Positions 24,880-37,510 of a stretch of 64,000 bases of DNA are shown here, piece after piece. The stretch is taken from the NCBI GenBank assembly GCA_029582155.1, contig CM055895.1, positions 15,924,787-15,988,786 on the forward strand, in the 5' to 3' direction. The first letter of the stretch is position 1, and the number at the start of each line of letters is the position of its first letter. The stretch comes from Panopea generosa. Its lineage: Eukaryota; Mollusca; Bivalvia; Adapedonta; Hiatellidae. The notes beneath the pieces are model-generated. The model saw only the letters and a program-made list of their open reading frames with translations, had not been told where the DNA came from and searched no databases. A program made the position numbers and the translations under genes.

Positions 24880-27800
24880 ATATACTGTATAATAAAACTA
24901 TATTTACACTTTTATTACTGCACAAAGTATATTTACTATATACTGAGTTTGTAAAGGTTATTTACTGCATGCTCTGTTCGTAAATAATATTTATTGTTTA
25001 ATGAGCTTGTAAAATATATATTTCTATAATGAGTGTTTAATGAGTGTGTAAAATATACATTTCTATAATGAGTGTTTAATGAGTGTGTAAAATATAAATT
25101 TCTATAATGAGTGTTTAATGAGTGTGTAAAATATATATTTCCATAATGAGTGTTTAATGAGTGTGTAAAATATATATTTCTATAATGAGCGTGTAAAAAT
25201 ATATATTACTATAACGGTTTGTAAAATATATATTTCTATAGAAAGTGTTTAATGAGAATGTAAAATATATATTTCTATAATGAGTATTTAAAATATATAT
25301 ATTTCTATAATGAGTGTGTAAAATATATATTTCTATAATAAGTGTTTAATGAGTGTGTAGGTTATATATTTCTATAATGAGTGTTTAATGAGTGTGTAAA
25401 ATTTAAATTTCCATAATGAGTGTTAAATGAGTGTGTAAAATATATATTTCTATAATAAGTGTTTAATGAGTGTGTAAAATATATATTTCTATAATGAGTG
25501 TGTAAAATATATATTTCTATAATAAGTATTTAATGAGTGTGTAAAATATAAATTTCCATAATGAGTGTTAAATGAGTGTGTAAAATATATATTTCCATAA
25601 TGTGTGTTAAATGAGTGTGTAAAATATATATTTCCATAATGAGTGTAAAATGAGCGTGTAAAATATATATTTCTATAATGAGTGTTTAATGAGTGTGTAA
25701 AATATATATTTCCATTATGAGTGTTTAATGAGTATGTAAAATATAAATTTCCATAATGAGTGTTAAATGAGCGTGTAAAATATATATTTCTATAATGAGT
25801 GTTTAATAAGTGTGTTAAATATATATTTCTATATTGAGTGTTTAATGAGCGTGTAAAATAAATATTTCTAAAATGAGTGTTTAATGAGCGTGTAAAATAT
25901 ATATTTCCATAATGAGTGTTAAATGAGCGTGTAAAATATATATTTCTATAATTAGTGTTTAATGAGTGTTCTATAATGAGTGTTTAATGAGCGTGTCAAA
26001 AATATTTATATTATGAGTGTTTAATGACCGTGTAAAATATATATTTCCATAATGAGTGTTAAATGAGCGTGTAAAATATATATTTCTATAATTAGTGTTT
26101 AATGAGTGTTCTATAATGAGTGTTTAATGAGCGTGTCAAATATATATTTATATTATGAGTGTTTATTGAGCGTGTAAAATATATATTTCCATAATGAGTG
26201 TTAAATGAGCGTGTAAAGTATATATTTCCATAATGAGTGTTAAGTGAGCATGTAAAGTATATATTTCTATAATGAGTGTTTAATGAGTGTTTAAAATATA
26301 TATTTCTACAATGAGTGTTTAATAAGTGTGTAAAATATATATTTCTATAATGAGTTTTTAATGAGTGTGTAAAATATATTTTTCTATAATGACTGTTAAG
26401 TGAGTGTGAAAAGTATATATTTCTATAATGAGTATGTAAAGTATATATTTCCATAACGAGTGTTAAATGAGTGTGTTAAATATATATTTCTATAATGAGT
26501 GTTTAATGAGTGTGTTAAACATATATTTCTATAATGAGTGTTTAATGAGCGTGTAAAATATAAATTTCTATAATGAGTGTTTAAAATATATATTTCTATA
26601 ATGAGTGTTTAATGAGTGTGTAAAATATATTTTTCTATAATGAATGTTTAGTGAGCATTTAAAGTATATATTTCTATAATGAGTGTTTAAAATATATATT
26701 TCTATAATGAGTGTTTAATGAGCATGTAAAATATATATTTCTATAATGAGTGTTTAATGAGTGTGTAAAATATATTTTTCTATAATGAATGTTTAGTGAG
26801 CATTTAAAGTATATATTTCTATATTGAGTGTATAAAATCTATATTTCTATAATGAGTGTTTAATGAGCATGTAAAATATATATTTCTATAATGAATGTGT
26901 AAAATATATTTTTCTATAATGAATGTTAAGTGAGCATTTAAAGTATATATTTCCATAATGAGTGTGTAAAATATATATTTCTATAATGAGTGTTAAATGA
27001 GTGTGTTAAATATATATTTCTATAATGAGTGTTTAATGAGTGTGTTAAATATATATTTCTATAATGAGTGTTTAATGAGTGTGTTAAATATATATTTCTA
27101 TAATGAAAGTTTAATGAGCGTGTAAAATATATATTTCTATAATGAGTGTTTAAAATATATATTTCTATAATGAGTGATTAATGAGCATGTAAAATATATA
27201 TTTCTATAATGAGTGTGTAAAATATATTTTTCTATAATGAATGTTTAGTGAACATTTAAAGTATATATTTCTATAATGAGTGTATAAAATATATATTTCT
27301 ATAATGAGTGTTTAAAATATATATTTCTATAATGAGTGTTTAATGAGCATGCAAAATATATATTTCTACAATGAGTATTTAATGAGTGTGTAAAATATAT
27401 TTTTGTATAATGAGTGTTAAGTGAGTGTGTTAAATATATATTTCTATAATGAGTGTTTCATGAGTGTGTAAAATATATATTTCTATAATGAGTGTTTCAT
27501 GAGCGTGTAAAATATATATTTCCATAACGAGTGTTAAATGAACTTGTAAAATATATATTTCTATAATGAGTGTTTTATGAGTGTGTTAAATATGTTTTTA
27601 TAATGAGTGTTTAATGAGTATGTAAAATATGTATTTCTATAATGAGTGTTTAATGAGTGTGTTAAATATATTTTTTATAATGAGTGTTTAATGAGTATGT
27701 AAAATATGTATTTCTATAATGAGTGTTTAATGAGTATGTAAAATATATATATTTCTATAATGAGTGTTTAATGAGTGTGTTAAATATATTTTTATAATGA

Positions 27801-27960
27801 GTGTTTAATGAGTATGTAAAATATGTATTTCCATAATGAGTGTTAAATGAGCATGTAAAACATATATTTCTATAATGTAATATAATGTAAAATATTTATT
27901 TCTGTAATGAGTTTTTAAAAAAGTGTGCAGGATATATTTTCTGTATAATGAATGTGTATA
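24880..27960. repeat. About 39-bp satellite related to the 29-bp array
   Basis: 24880-24985 is degraded 29-bp material. From about 24990 the unit is tataatgagtgtttaatgag followed by tgtgtaaaatatatatttc (39 bp), with a shorter 28-bp variant lacking the middle tttaatgagtg. Both share taatgagtgtgtaaa and the TATATTT-like end with the neighbouring 29-bp satellite, so one probably arose from the other. Higher-order copies are visible, for example 25900-25990 and 26045-26130, and 26580-26660 and 26690-26790. Together with 20745-23830 it fills about 40% of the last BK intron. Confidence 0.92.
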
Positions 27961-28417
27961 GAATGTTTTGTCCAATCAGTGCACGGAGAATATTTATTGC
28001 ATTATGATTGAGTGTTTAGCTGCAAAGGAATGACACATCACCACAAAGTGTAAAGACAAGACACACATGACAGTAGACATTTTCATCAAAAGGGATTACA
28101 ATTGTTGCTGTTACAATATAATGGAAACTACAGTTGATATATACAATAATACATCATTATTTTTGTATTATCCAACTGAATGTGTATGGGCAAGAACACT
28201 AAAATACAAATCACACTAAGCCTACTTAGAACAGAAAGATGCTGCTACAGGTCAGACACCATCCTTGTAATTTTGGTGGACTATCATGTTAAAACCTTAC
28301 TGCTACTATTTCTTAGTTTTATAAAACTTAAAATTCATTTTAATAAAATATATCCAAGATTCTTTAAAAAAACACTTGAAGAGTGGGCATATATGTCCCT
28401 TTCTTCCCCTGTTTGCC
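27961..28417. other. AT-rich intron sequence
   Basis: No feature recognised. Confidence 0.45.
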
Positions 28418-28690
28418 CCTAGGGTAATTTAAATGTTAGCCTATCAATGCAAGGGTCAAGAGTTTGAATCCCTGTCCCTCCACAGCATCTGTGAGACATT
28501 GGGTCTCGTTGTCATTCATCTCACCATTGATTCAAGTTATCAGTTACTTGCAAAGATGGGGTGTGCTCGAGTACTGGTTAACCTTCAGCGATTCCAGGAA
28601 AGTGTTGTTAGGTTAACTCATCATCTGTTAACCCTTGATGGCATAAAAATTACGCTAATTATTCAAAAACAAACAAATAAATAAATAAAA
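28418..28690 (+). mobile_element. tRNA-derived SINE, family 1
   Basis: A B-box region gagtttgaatccctg is followed by the family body (acattgggtctcgttgtc, ttgattcaagttatcag, gtgctcgagtactggtta, ccttgatggcataaaaat) and a tail of (caaa)/(ataa) repeats at 28660-28688. The tRNA head is partly eroded. Confidence 0.85.
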
Positions 28691-29044
28691 ACTGAATATG
28701 AAACAAGTTTTTTATGCGCAATATAACGATGTGTCGGCTTACTTTTCACTATGAGATGTGTCCCCCGCTATATAAGACAAAAGACAACAGACAAAGAAAT
28801 ATCTTGGAGTTACAGGCCATACTCCTAAGACGAATTGTACATTGATGTACAAGACCTGGCACCTGATGTTAGGTTGGCAGGATACATGTAAGTAACCTAT
28901 AGTCCTCAGTCACTCTTATCAACTTGTCATATCTAAACATTATGAGTATTACTAATTGGTAGACAACATATGGTATTCTATACACTTTGTATATTCTGAA
29001 AAAGCATGGAGAAAAGAGTGCTACAAGTTAATATACCGGTATAT

Positions 29045-29245
29045 ATATGCCACCAAGATATTGGTAACAAAGCTGCAAAGCTACTGGCAAATAAAGCTGC
29101 TAAGTTAATGGTAAAAAAGCTGCCAAGCAAGTAAAAATAAAAGCTGTAATACTATGATAAATAAAACTACCAATTTATGGCAAATAAAACTTCCAATTTA
29201 TGGCAAATAAAGCTGCCAATTTATGGCAAATAAAACTGCCAATCG
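29045..29245. repeat. Short minisatellite, about 23-bp units
   Basis: Repeats of aatttatggcaaataaaact followed by gcc become less regular toward 29045. About seven to eight units. Confidence 0.75.
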
Positions 29246-30679
29246 ATAAGCTATCAAAAGTCATGCTCAGACAGATATAGACAGAGTACACACGAATCTT
29301 CCAGATGATTTAAATCAATAATTTATTTGAACTTGTCAAATAGATTTAATTAATCCAATCACATGGTGTGTGACAGTGTCGTTACCTTGACTATGATCAT
29401 GTACTGTTAGCATGGAAGTATGTGGAGAGACTGGATGCAAACATGAGACATTCAAATGTTCTTCTAACAACTTGAAGCTTGTAAATATTTAACATTCTTA
29501 TGTATACAGGTGTAAGCCCACCAATGATTTTTGTTCTTTATTCTGTAGTAAATAATAAAAGTTTGAAATTTGTCATTCATAGAGAGACCCAAATGATTAC
29601 ATTCTACTGTTTGTCAACCTCTGCACTACCAAATACGATGAGAAAAGAAGGGTTCATGTGTCATAATTTATAAGATATTTGTTTCTGCTCAGTGTGTTCA
29701 CTGTTGACAGAGTGAATGTTGACCTATGAAATCATGACATTTGTATCCATGCCCCAATTTCCAAGCAACAATTTTTCTTTCTAAATTCACAATTCAAATG
29801 TGATAATGTTTTCAAAATGATCAAGATACATCAATAATTCCATTCAAATAAAAAAATGAGCATTAAAATATAGATATTGCATTTTTAAAGATGAGGAAAC
29901 AAGAATGATTTATAACCGCCATTATGCACCTACCCAACGGTAGCACTTCCTTTTCCAATGGTGGTACTATGCCTATACAGTTAATTATTATTTTTATTTT
30001 ATTTAATTAAAAAAATACTGATAACACTTTCAAAACACTAAGTTTATTATTTTTCTGTTTATAAGAAAAACTGTCAAAATTTCTCAAATAAAACAAAGAG
30101 GTAAGCTTAAACATATTGAGCAATAACTATTTTATAGTATCTTTGATCCAAACCATATTAAAAGGGACAAACAGTAACGTTGAAATAGATTTATGCATTT
30201 TTTTCAGAACAAATTGATTTTAACGTACAACATTGTATAACCGCATCTCAAAATATTTACATTTATACTGCAATCAGCCTAAATTTACTGTAAAGATAAT
30301 CTGCATTCCTTTTAATAAGAGTAAATAAGGACCAGTTTGCATTTCATTGGTTGCACGTTTTTGTTTTGCTGGTAAGACGTCACGTTTTCGTTAGGTTCAT
30401 GTGACATTTGCCGTAAGATGCAACACAAATGTGTGCACTTATTCAGTATATTGACAAAGTCGCCATTACATTCATGACAATGGCTTTGATGTTTAATGCG
30501 TAAAGTTTGCTTTTTAAATATAAAATGCATCAAAAACCTTATAGTTTTATCTAAAATAGTTGGGTGATGGAAAACGTAAGACAAATTTAATGTTGCTGAG
30601 AATCCCTTCAGGCTTCACAAACATTAAACTGGCCTAATGTTTTTCATCACCCGATGAAAACTAAAAATTGCCTTTTAAT
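29246..30679. other. AT-rich intron sequence
   Basis: No supported exon. A slightly less AT-rich stretch near 30340-30480 holds an unsupported minus-strand open frame without good splice sites. Confidence 0.4.
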
Positions 30680-30868
30680 CCTTAAGTATTACCATCAGAA
30701 ATCTCCTATCAAAGAAATTATTAGTTTAGTGGTGTCAGGTCACGCTAGTTTGGAAATGATCTTAATGCACATGAACGTACAACTGTATCTCAAAGTATTA
30801 CTACCAGAAACCTGGTATCAAAATAATGATTAATTTGGTGGTGTCATGTCATGCTGGTTTGGAAATAT
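30680..30868. repeat. Tandem duplication, unit about 115 bp
   Basis: The block with agtttagtggtgtcaggtca and cgctagtttggaaatga recurs as aatttggtggtgtcatgtca and tgctggtttggaaatatga. Two diverged copies. Confidence 0.7.
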
Positions 30869-31139
30869 GAGAAAAAAAACAAACATGCAAATTGGTATTT
30901 TCTATCATGTCAATAAACAATAATTGAATTTAAATAAATATAACACTTTTTGTCACAAATGATATCAAATCTATGAACAAAGATGCTTTAAAGCATTTAT
31001 CAGAGTAAATTTATTAAAATCAAAACAAAATTTAATATTCAGGGTATTTAAATTTCATATTTGCATCATGTGAATGTCACATAATACTTTTCAACAATTT
31101 ATCATAATTGCTATGTGTCACCTTAAAGGCAGTTAATCA

Positions 31140-31690
31140 AGAAAAAATATTAATAAAGTCATAAAAAATAAAATCATTTTTAAAATAGATAAAAAACATC
31201 TCATTACCATTAATTGATAAAATTAAAATGTCAAAATTCACCAAAACGCGACTAAATCAATATTCTAATTAACATGGTAAACTTGAAACGAAATCCCCAT
31301 CCTAAAAATGGTTACCACATAAGTACTGCTTGATGACCTTTACATTGTCACTCAGATTTTTTTGAAAACAAAACAATTCTTATTCGTCATAAACCTGTAG
31401 AATGGATCAAATCTAAATGAAATCATGTGACGCATTTAATATGTTGCGAATTTAGGCGGGAAATCTATTTTAGTCTAACCTAGGCATGTAGCCCAAGTTA
31501 GGCGATCTCTTTTCAATATATTATGTCGACATGTTTAAATATATATCCTTTTGGCAATATAGAGTTAGTCAGTATATATATTAAAGTATGATATATTGGA
31601 AAAAATATTTATAGGTAATTTTAAAATTTTGAAAAATCCTGATAAATTTTCTTTAAAATCAAACTCTATATAATGATCTTCAAGTACTGC
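31140..31690 (-). repeat. Dispersed repeat, inverted partner of 9175-9745
   Basis: Reverse-complement match through ggcgggaaatctattttagt and ctaacctaggcatgtagccc, continuing left (aaaacatctcattaccatta) and right (ttttgaaaaatcctgataaa). Moderately diverged and of unknown class. Confidence 0.6.
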
Positions 31691-31732
31691 CCTGTCAGTT
31701 CATACCATTTATAAATTAACATTTCTATTATA

Positions 31733-31752
31733 TATTAACATTATTATTATTA

Positions 31753-31783
<31 letters not shown>

Positions 31784-31804
31784 CATTATTATTATTATTA
31801 TTAT
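31733..31804. repeat. (ATT)n microsatellite
   Basis: Runs of att with two atc interruptions. Such tails often mark the 3' end of LINEs or SINEs, but no head was recognised to the left. Confidence 0.95.
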
Positions 31805-32164
31805 AACATTACTTATACATGTATGGAAGAAAACTTTCTCATCATTACTATATCATTGCAATTCAGACACTGTCATAAAAAAAACCCCACAAATACATGG
31901 ATGCATTCAGTCTCCTACAATATTTCTTCAAACAAACACACTGACCAGTAGCATTCTTTTATGTATCGTCACATAATACACACAGATAATTATATGTAAT
32001 TGTCCAACACATAACTCTTATAGTTAACTCCTGACTTGCTGCATAAGTTCATTACACCATTAGTAAACGATCTAGACTCGGACCGTTAACTCACGGTCAG
32101 ATAAGGGACTACATTTTGGATCTCAGTCATTTTCTTAAATTAACACCCCTACTCAATGCTCATG

Positions 32165-32480
32165 AAAACAAGAAATGCATCTGTCAACACAGATGCACCC
32201 ATTATTGATAATAACCAATTTTCGACCATAAATTAAGTAAAAAAGGGCCATAACTCCTGTAAAATTTCACTGACATTGACAATAATTGAACCTGACCTGT
32301 ATTGTCTAATTACACAGATACACACAACATATTATTTAATTACATAGACCCCTTCAGAAATTTATTGAAAACTTTTTTTTTAACCTTCTATGCACGAATA
32401 GACGGATGTACGGACAGACGGGGGTAACACTTAATGTCCTGTCACCATTCTTTGAATAGCGTGGGCATAAAAAAAAAACA
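32165..32480. repeat. Bivalve-type dispersed repeat
   Basis: Contains aaaagggccataactcctgt and, at the end, acggatgtacggacagacgg, gggtaacacttaatg and gtgggcataaaa. The same order is seen at 42120-42345, and the end only at 10068-10145. I know similar text as a high-copy repeat in bivalve genomes; its mobilising class is not clear to me. Confidence 0.65.
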
Positions 32481-32984
32481 CGAACAGCAAAATCTATTAC
32501 AGTAATTCAGCAATTAAAGAATTAAGACTATAAAATGTGTGCGTATGATAAGAATGCTGCTGGTCAGACACATGCAGGTCTATATAAACAACCGTGGTTG
32601 GGATATACCAGATTTGACAGCATGCATGGCCAGTCACGTTCTCTTACTTTTGTCATTCCCATTAGGTAAGGGAGTGGAACTTTTAGAGAGATTACAGGGC
32701 ATTAGGCAGAACACCTGGCCAAGAAGGAAAAATAGAAAATAATGTATGTTAATAATAAAGAGATAAAAATATCAAAATTGTATATCAAGCAGAACAAGAT
32801 GGGTGCATGAAATCAATCGTCACGGGACAGAGTGCAACAAAATTGTTTTTTTAGTTGATGCTGAAATTTGAATCATTTAAAATGATTTTAAAAAAAGTCA
32901 CACTATCCATTCCAATTGATTTCATACACTACATGAAATTTCCTAGTTGCAAAGGGCACAATTCAATAACTTTATCTTAATACT
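32481..32984. other. AT-rich intron sequence
   Basis: No feature recognised; short open frames are unsupported. Confidence 0.4.
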
Positions 32985-33565
32985 ATGTGCAACCTTGTTT
33001 GTACAGACACAGAAGTGTCGTCACCACCCCTAGCCTTTTAATTGTATGCGAATTGGAGTTTGTAGACCTGTTGTATGTATCATAGAAGAGATTTCCCCTG
33101 TTGATTGTACATAGACCTGGGCCTAAATTCATCAATAATTTGAGTCTGATAATCTGACTCGGGCTCAAAATTTTACAATGATGAAAAATCTGTGAAGATT
33201 CAATTATGGGTAAAAAATGTGATGATGTGATAATTATAATCTGTTAGTTGTCATTAAAACTGCTTGTTTCAGCAATTTGCTATTTAATATAATGTTATTT
33301 GAATATTAATTTTTTTGAAATTTTGAGTCCGAATCTAAATCTCAGATTCAAAATATTGATGAATTTAGGTCCTAGTTTTTAACAGTAATTTCCCTTTGCT
33401 GATTGTATGTGAGTTGGAAGGTACTAATCAGTATCATAGGAGTTTGTACTGACACCTTGGTTGTATTGTGACAGATTTGATTGTATAAGAAATTTAGTTT
33501 GTACAGACACAATGCTTGTATCAGAGCAGAGATTTCACACTACTGATTATATGAGAACCTGACGA
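32985..33565. repeat. Diverged edge of the 66-bp repeat array
   Basis: Degenerate units (for example gattgtatgtgagttgg, gtttgtacagacac, cttgtatcagagcagagat) lead into the regular array at 33566. They are split by the inverted-repeat element at 33113-33376. Confidence 0.6.
33113..33376. mobile_element. MITE-like element with about 60-bp inverted ends
   Basis: The left end, gacctgggcctaaattcatc and on to gggctcaaaatttt, is mirrored by the right end, aaaattttgagtccgaatct and on to gatgaatttaggtcctag. About 264 bp, no coding capacity, inserted in degenerate 66-bp repeat units. Confidence 0.75.
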
Positions 33566-34430
33566 GAATCTGTGCTGAAATCTTGCTTGTATCTTTGGAG
33601 AGATGTCTCCCTGCTATTTGTATGTGAAGCAGAATCTGTACTGAAACCTTGCTTGTATCTTTGGAGAGATGTCTCCCTGCTGATTGTATGTGAAGCAGAA
33701 TCTGTACTGAAACCTTGCTTGTATGTTTGGAGAGATGTACCCCTGCTGATTGTATGTGAATCAGAATCTGTACTGAAACCTTGCTTGTATGTTTGGAGAG
33801 ATGTCCCCCTGCTGATTGTATGTGAATCAGAATCTGTACTGAAACCTTGCTTGTATGTTTGGAGAGATGTCCCCCTTCTGAATGTATGTGAATCAGAATC
33901 TGTACTGAAACCTTGCTTGTATGTTTGGAGAGATGTCCCCCTGCTGATTGTATGTGAATCAGAATCTGTACTGAAACCTTGCTTGTATGTTTGGAGAGAT
34001 GTCCCCCCTGCTGATTGTATGTGAATCAGAATCTGTACTGAAACCTTGCTTGTATGTTTGGAGAGATGTCCCCCTGCTGATTGTATGTGAATCAGAATCT
34101 GTACTGAAACCTTGCTTGTATGTTTGGAGAGATGTCCCCCTGCTGATTGTATGTGAATCAGAATCTGTACTGAAACCTTGCTTGTATATTTGGAGAGATG
34201 TCTCCCTGCTATTTGTATGTGAATCAGAATCTGTACTAATATCTTGCTTGTATCTTTGACGAGATGTCTCTCTGCTGATTGTATGTGAATCAGAATCTGT
34301 ACTGAAACCTTGCTTGTATCATGGGAGAGATGTCTCCCGCTGATTGTATGTGAATCAGAATCTGTACTGAAACCTTGCTAGATATTTGGAGAGATGTCTC
34401 CCTGCTGTTTGTATGTGAATCATCTGACAT
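33566..34430. repeat. 66-bp minisatellite, about 13 copies
   Basis: Each unit contains gaatctgtactgaaaccttg, cttgtatgtttggagagatg and ctgctgattgtatgtgaat. The period equals 22 codons, so the plus strand stays open for 150 codons, but single-base length changes (for example near 34003) break the frame. The central units are almost identical; the edges are diverged. Confidence 0.95.
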
Positions 34431-35133
34431 TTTGCTTGTATCATATGAGAGACACAGATACTTAAGCCTGTACAGACATTTTTTATAACCTCTGCTAGTT
34501 ATGAAATCCCTCTGTATAAGTAGATACCATGTATTATAGGAAAGTACTATAATTGTATTTCATATTTTATTAATTCATTTCCCTCACAATATTGTAAAAT
34601 TAAACAAAATTCACTTCATTATGACATAGATATATACATTATTGGGCAAAGTAATGATGTAAATATGAGGATAAAAGAAACATGCATCTACTACAGTCTA
34701 CAATTATCATCAGTGAAGAAATGAAGTAAATTGTGCTGAAACATGGAAAAATGTGATAGGATACATCAGATGACAAATGATCAATGATTACCAATGAAGT
34801 AATATACTAAGAAAAAATGTAAAATTTCTTTATAATCACATACTTGCCATACTAAGTTAGGTGGATATTGACTTCTTTTTTTTTTGTACTTTCAGTTAAT
34901 GGTAGGTACATGCACAAATTATAAGGACAATTTTGATTTATACAATTGGTTGTTTATAGGTTATGCTGGAAAGTAATGGGACAACTGTCATGACTTTTAA
35001 ATGGTAAACAAGAATACATAAAACCTTCGCTAGATAAAGAACAAAGTGTTTTCATGAACAGAAAAAAGGACTAAGGTACCATTCAGTACATTTTATGTAC
35101 ATTTACCTTAGTAATGTCATCCACGCTAGAGTG
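34431..35133. other. AT-rich intron sequence
   Basis: No feature recognised. Confidence 0.4.
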
Positions 35134-35337
35134 AGGCTTCAGTTTCACCAACATTTTAGTTAGATACTTGAAAATTAACTAAGTTTTGACTGGTTATTTA
35201 TCTATTATATACCCAATATCAATGAAACAATATGCAGTTTTACTGGAACCAGTCTAAAATCATGATCATCTAGCTGCTTTTCTTAGATTAATTTTTTTTT
35301 GGTTATTTAAGTATATGTTGGTGAAACAAAAGCCTGG
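35134..35337. mobile_element. Foldback element, copy 2 (one arm shortened)
   Basis: Starts aggcttcagtttcaccaaca and ends tgttggtgaaacaaaagcct followed by gg. The left arm closely matches 12470-12600 (tttgactggttatttatcta, ggaaccagtctaaaatcat, tagctgcttttcttaga). Most of the right arm is missing. Confidence 0.75.
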
Positions 35338-35550
35338 TCAATTTAATGTTTTAAAATATTTTTTATTTTACATTGAGTGTGAAATAAGTTCTTACAACTT
35401 AGTCATATCAAGTTTGAAGTCTTTCCAGGCAGGACTGGTGTCAAGCAAGTATAAAATGTCTTGCTCAAGGACACTACACATAGCTTTGGTGGAGGATCGA
35501 ACCCATGACCCTCCGATCCTCTAACACTGATTAGACCACATGCTCCGCTC
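35338..35550 (-). mobile_element. tRNA-derived SINE, family 3, copy 2
   Basis: A reverse B box (ggatcgaacccatgacc) near 35493 is followed leftward by aatgtcttgctcaaggacac, ccaggcaggactggtgtc and ttacattgagtgtgaaata. It abuts the foldback element. Confidence 0.78.
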
Positions 35551-35637
35551 ATATGGACATTTAAAACATTCAGTATTTTGCAAACAAAATGATTTCCATA
35601 AAAAAAATCTGACAGTCATCCTGCTACTTTCTGGGCA

Positions 35638-36145
35638 CCCCTTATATACTGCACACCTAGTCATCCTTTTTATATCGCACACCTAGGCATCCCTTTTATA
35701 GCACACTTAGGCACCCCTTTTATATCACACACCTAGGCACCCCTTTTATATTGCAAACCTAGGAACCCCTTTTATTTCACACACTTAGACACCCCCTTTA
35801 ATATCACACACCTAGGCACCCCTTTTATATCACACACATCTAGGCACCCCTTTTATATTGCACACCTAGGCACCCCTTTTATTTCACACACCTAGACACC
35901 CCTTTTATATCACACACACACACCTAGGCACCCCTTTTATATCACACACACACACACCTAGGCAACCCTTTTATATTGCATACCTAGGCGGCCCTTTTAT
36001 ATCACACACCTAGACACCCCCATTTATATTGCACACCTAGGCACCCCTTTTATATCACACACACCTAGGCACCCCTTTTATAACACACACCTAGGCATCC
36101 CTTTTATATCACACACCTAGGCACCCCATTTATATTGCACATCTA
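35638..36145. repeat. About 25-30-bp minisatellite with CA expansions
   Basis: Units read cacacctaggcacccctttt followed by atatca. Length varies mainly through the number of CA dinucleotides between units. About 18 copies. Confidence 0.93.
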
Positions 36146-36574
36146 ACTTTAAGACAGCTAATTGTTATTCAGTTTAGGCGCTGATATTTGCCACAATAAA
36201 ATTTGTTGTGATTCCAAGTTTCAGTATATGGATATGTGGTATATATGAACCTGTATGTAAAGATTTATGGCTCAATGCAACACTGCTCTTTTTCAGTATT
36301 GTTTATATGTAGATAGAACAGTGTTGTGCTGAACCTTCAAGATGAAAAAAAAAGTGAACTTTGCATCAAGTGCGGTCCATACTAGATATATACCTCAATA
36401 TACCTTCAACAAACCATGTACACATTTTACAACAAATAAGTTGCCAAGGTTTGAAAATAATTTAAACATGTTTATAATGACTATCCATTGGACAAACTTC
36501 TGAGTAATAAATACAACACAATCAAAATTGTTTTTTCTAACCAATGAAAATTTACATTTTTTTATGTCATGGCT

Positions 36575-36850
36575 ATTAGAGACATATAAATTTGAGACAT
36601 TCTAATTTGATTTAAATTCTACCATGTTACATCTTTTGCTAAATTAGAAACATTTTAAGTCGATTTTAAAGTATACCATTATTCCATATTATATCATATA
36701 ACATTATGTCCTTGTTAAAATAGAAACATTTTAAGTTGATTTAGTTTCTACCATATAATGTTCTTGCTAAATTAGAAACATTCTAAATTGACTTTAATTC
36801 TAACATATTTAGAAACATGCCAAGTTGAATTAAATTCTTTTTGTTACAAA
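36575..36850. repeat. Diverged tandem repeat around 'ttagaaacatt'
   Basis: Four loose units share gctaaattagaaacatt, then aagttgattt and attctaccat. Spacing varies from about 50 to 90 bp. Confidence 0.6.
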
Positions 36851-37260
36851 TTAGATCATTTCTCGTCTATGTAAAACGTGAACATAAAAACGGAACTGCT
36901 GTGGGCGTTCTATATGTCCCAGACTTAATGCTTATTGTGGAAAAGTAGCCCTTAAAATTTTACTACTTAGTTGATTTTAATTTTTCTAACAAATCTATGT
37001 ATTTTATTTCAATTACAAGATTCTTCCTCAGTTTAAAACAACTGCAATTAGACAAGAATATTTGTAGACAAAATGTCCCAGAACAAAGAGTGATAAAGCT
37101 TACCATACCAAATAAACACCAGCTTACCGCTGCCAAATTAACACCATGATTAGTAGCGCGGTAATCACAGCCTCGGGGCCGTGTTGGCAGTGACGGAGCC
37201 AATGACACAAACACAAGCCCTTGCAGCGATTGACTGTCCATGTGGAGAATGGATATATAC

Positions 37261-37431
37261 CTGATCAGTTGGCAGCAGCTTGAAGTATTCAGGAGGATTG
37301 GTGATCACGTAGCGTTTAGAAGATGGACTCTTCTCTGATGAGCTGGTATCCCTGAACCTGTACAGTCCAATACACAGTATACCCTGGTTTCTCAAGGCAT
37401 CAACAAACAGGTTACCGTATGTACCACCATC
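37261..37431 (-). CDS. slo: BK channel exon: end of RCK2
   Basis: 57 codons, phase 0 to 0, between acceptor ttatacag (ending 37432) and donor gtatatat (from 37260). It reads [17 protein letters not shown], then [15 protein letters not shown] and [10 protein letters not shown], and ends KLLPTDQ. These are nearly invariant in BK channels: the 'YG-LF--AL' helix, the 'CIGLYR-RD' strand and the 'KRYVITNPP' loop close the RCK2 domain of the cytoplasmic gating ring. RFRDTSSS is closer to insect and mollusc than to vertebrate sequences. The donor reading through would add VYIHS and continue into intron, so splicing to the distant exon at 19266 (IFCL) is the supported path. A very long 18.0-kb intron follows. 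Confidence 0.97.
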
Positions 37432-37510
37432 CTGTATAATAGAGAAATAACCACTATAATACATGTTATAACAAATACACATACCATAACTATATTATGA
37501 GGTGTGTTAA

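Noticed and set aside
26092-26454. 120-codon minus-strand frame rich in NIYFTHSLNTHYR
   Set aside because: A product of the 39-bp (13-codon) satellite period.
33572-34259. 150-codon and 90-codon frames in the 66-bp array
   Set aside because: By-product of a 22-codon period; the frame breaks at a one-base length change near 34003.
37165-37260. Continuation of the 37261 exon (VYIHS...) as an alternative BK ending
   Set aside because: A good donor (gtatatat) follows PTDQ and the next 30 residues resemble no BK C-terminus. Intron retention cannot be excluded, but nothing supports it.
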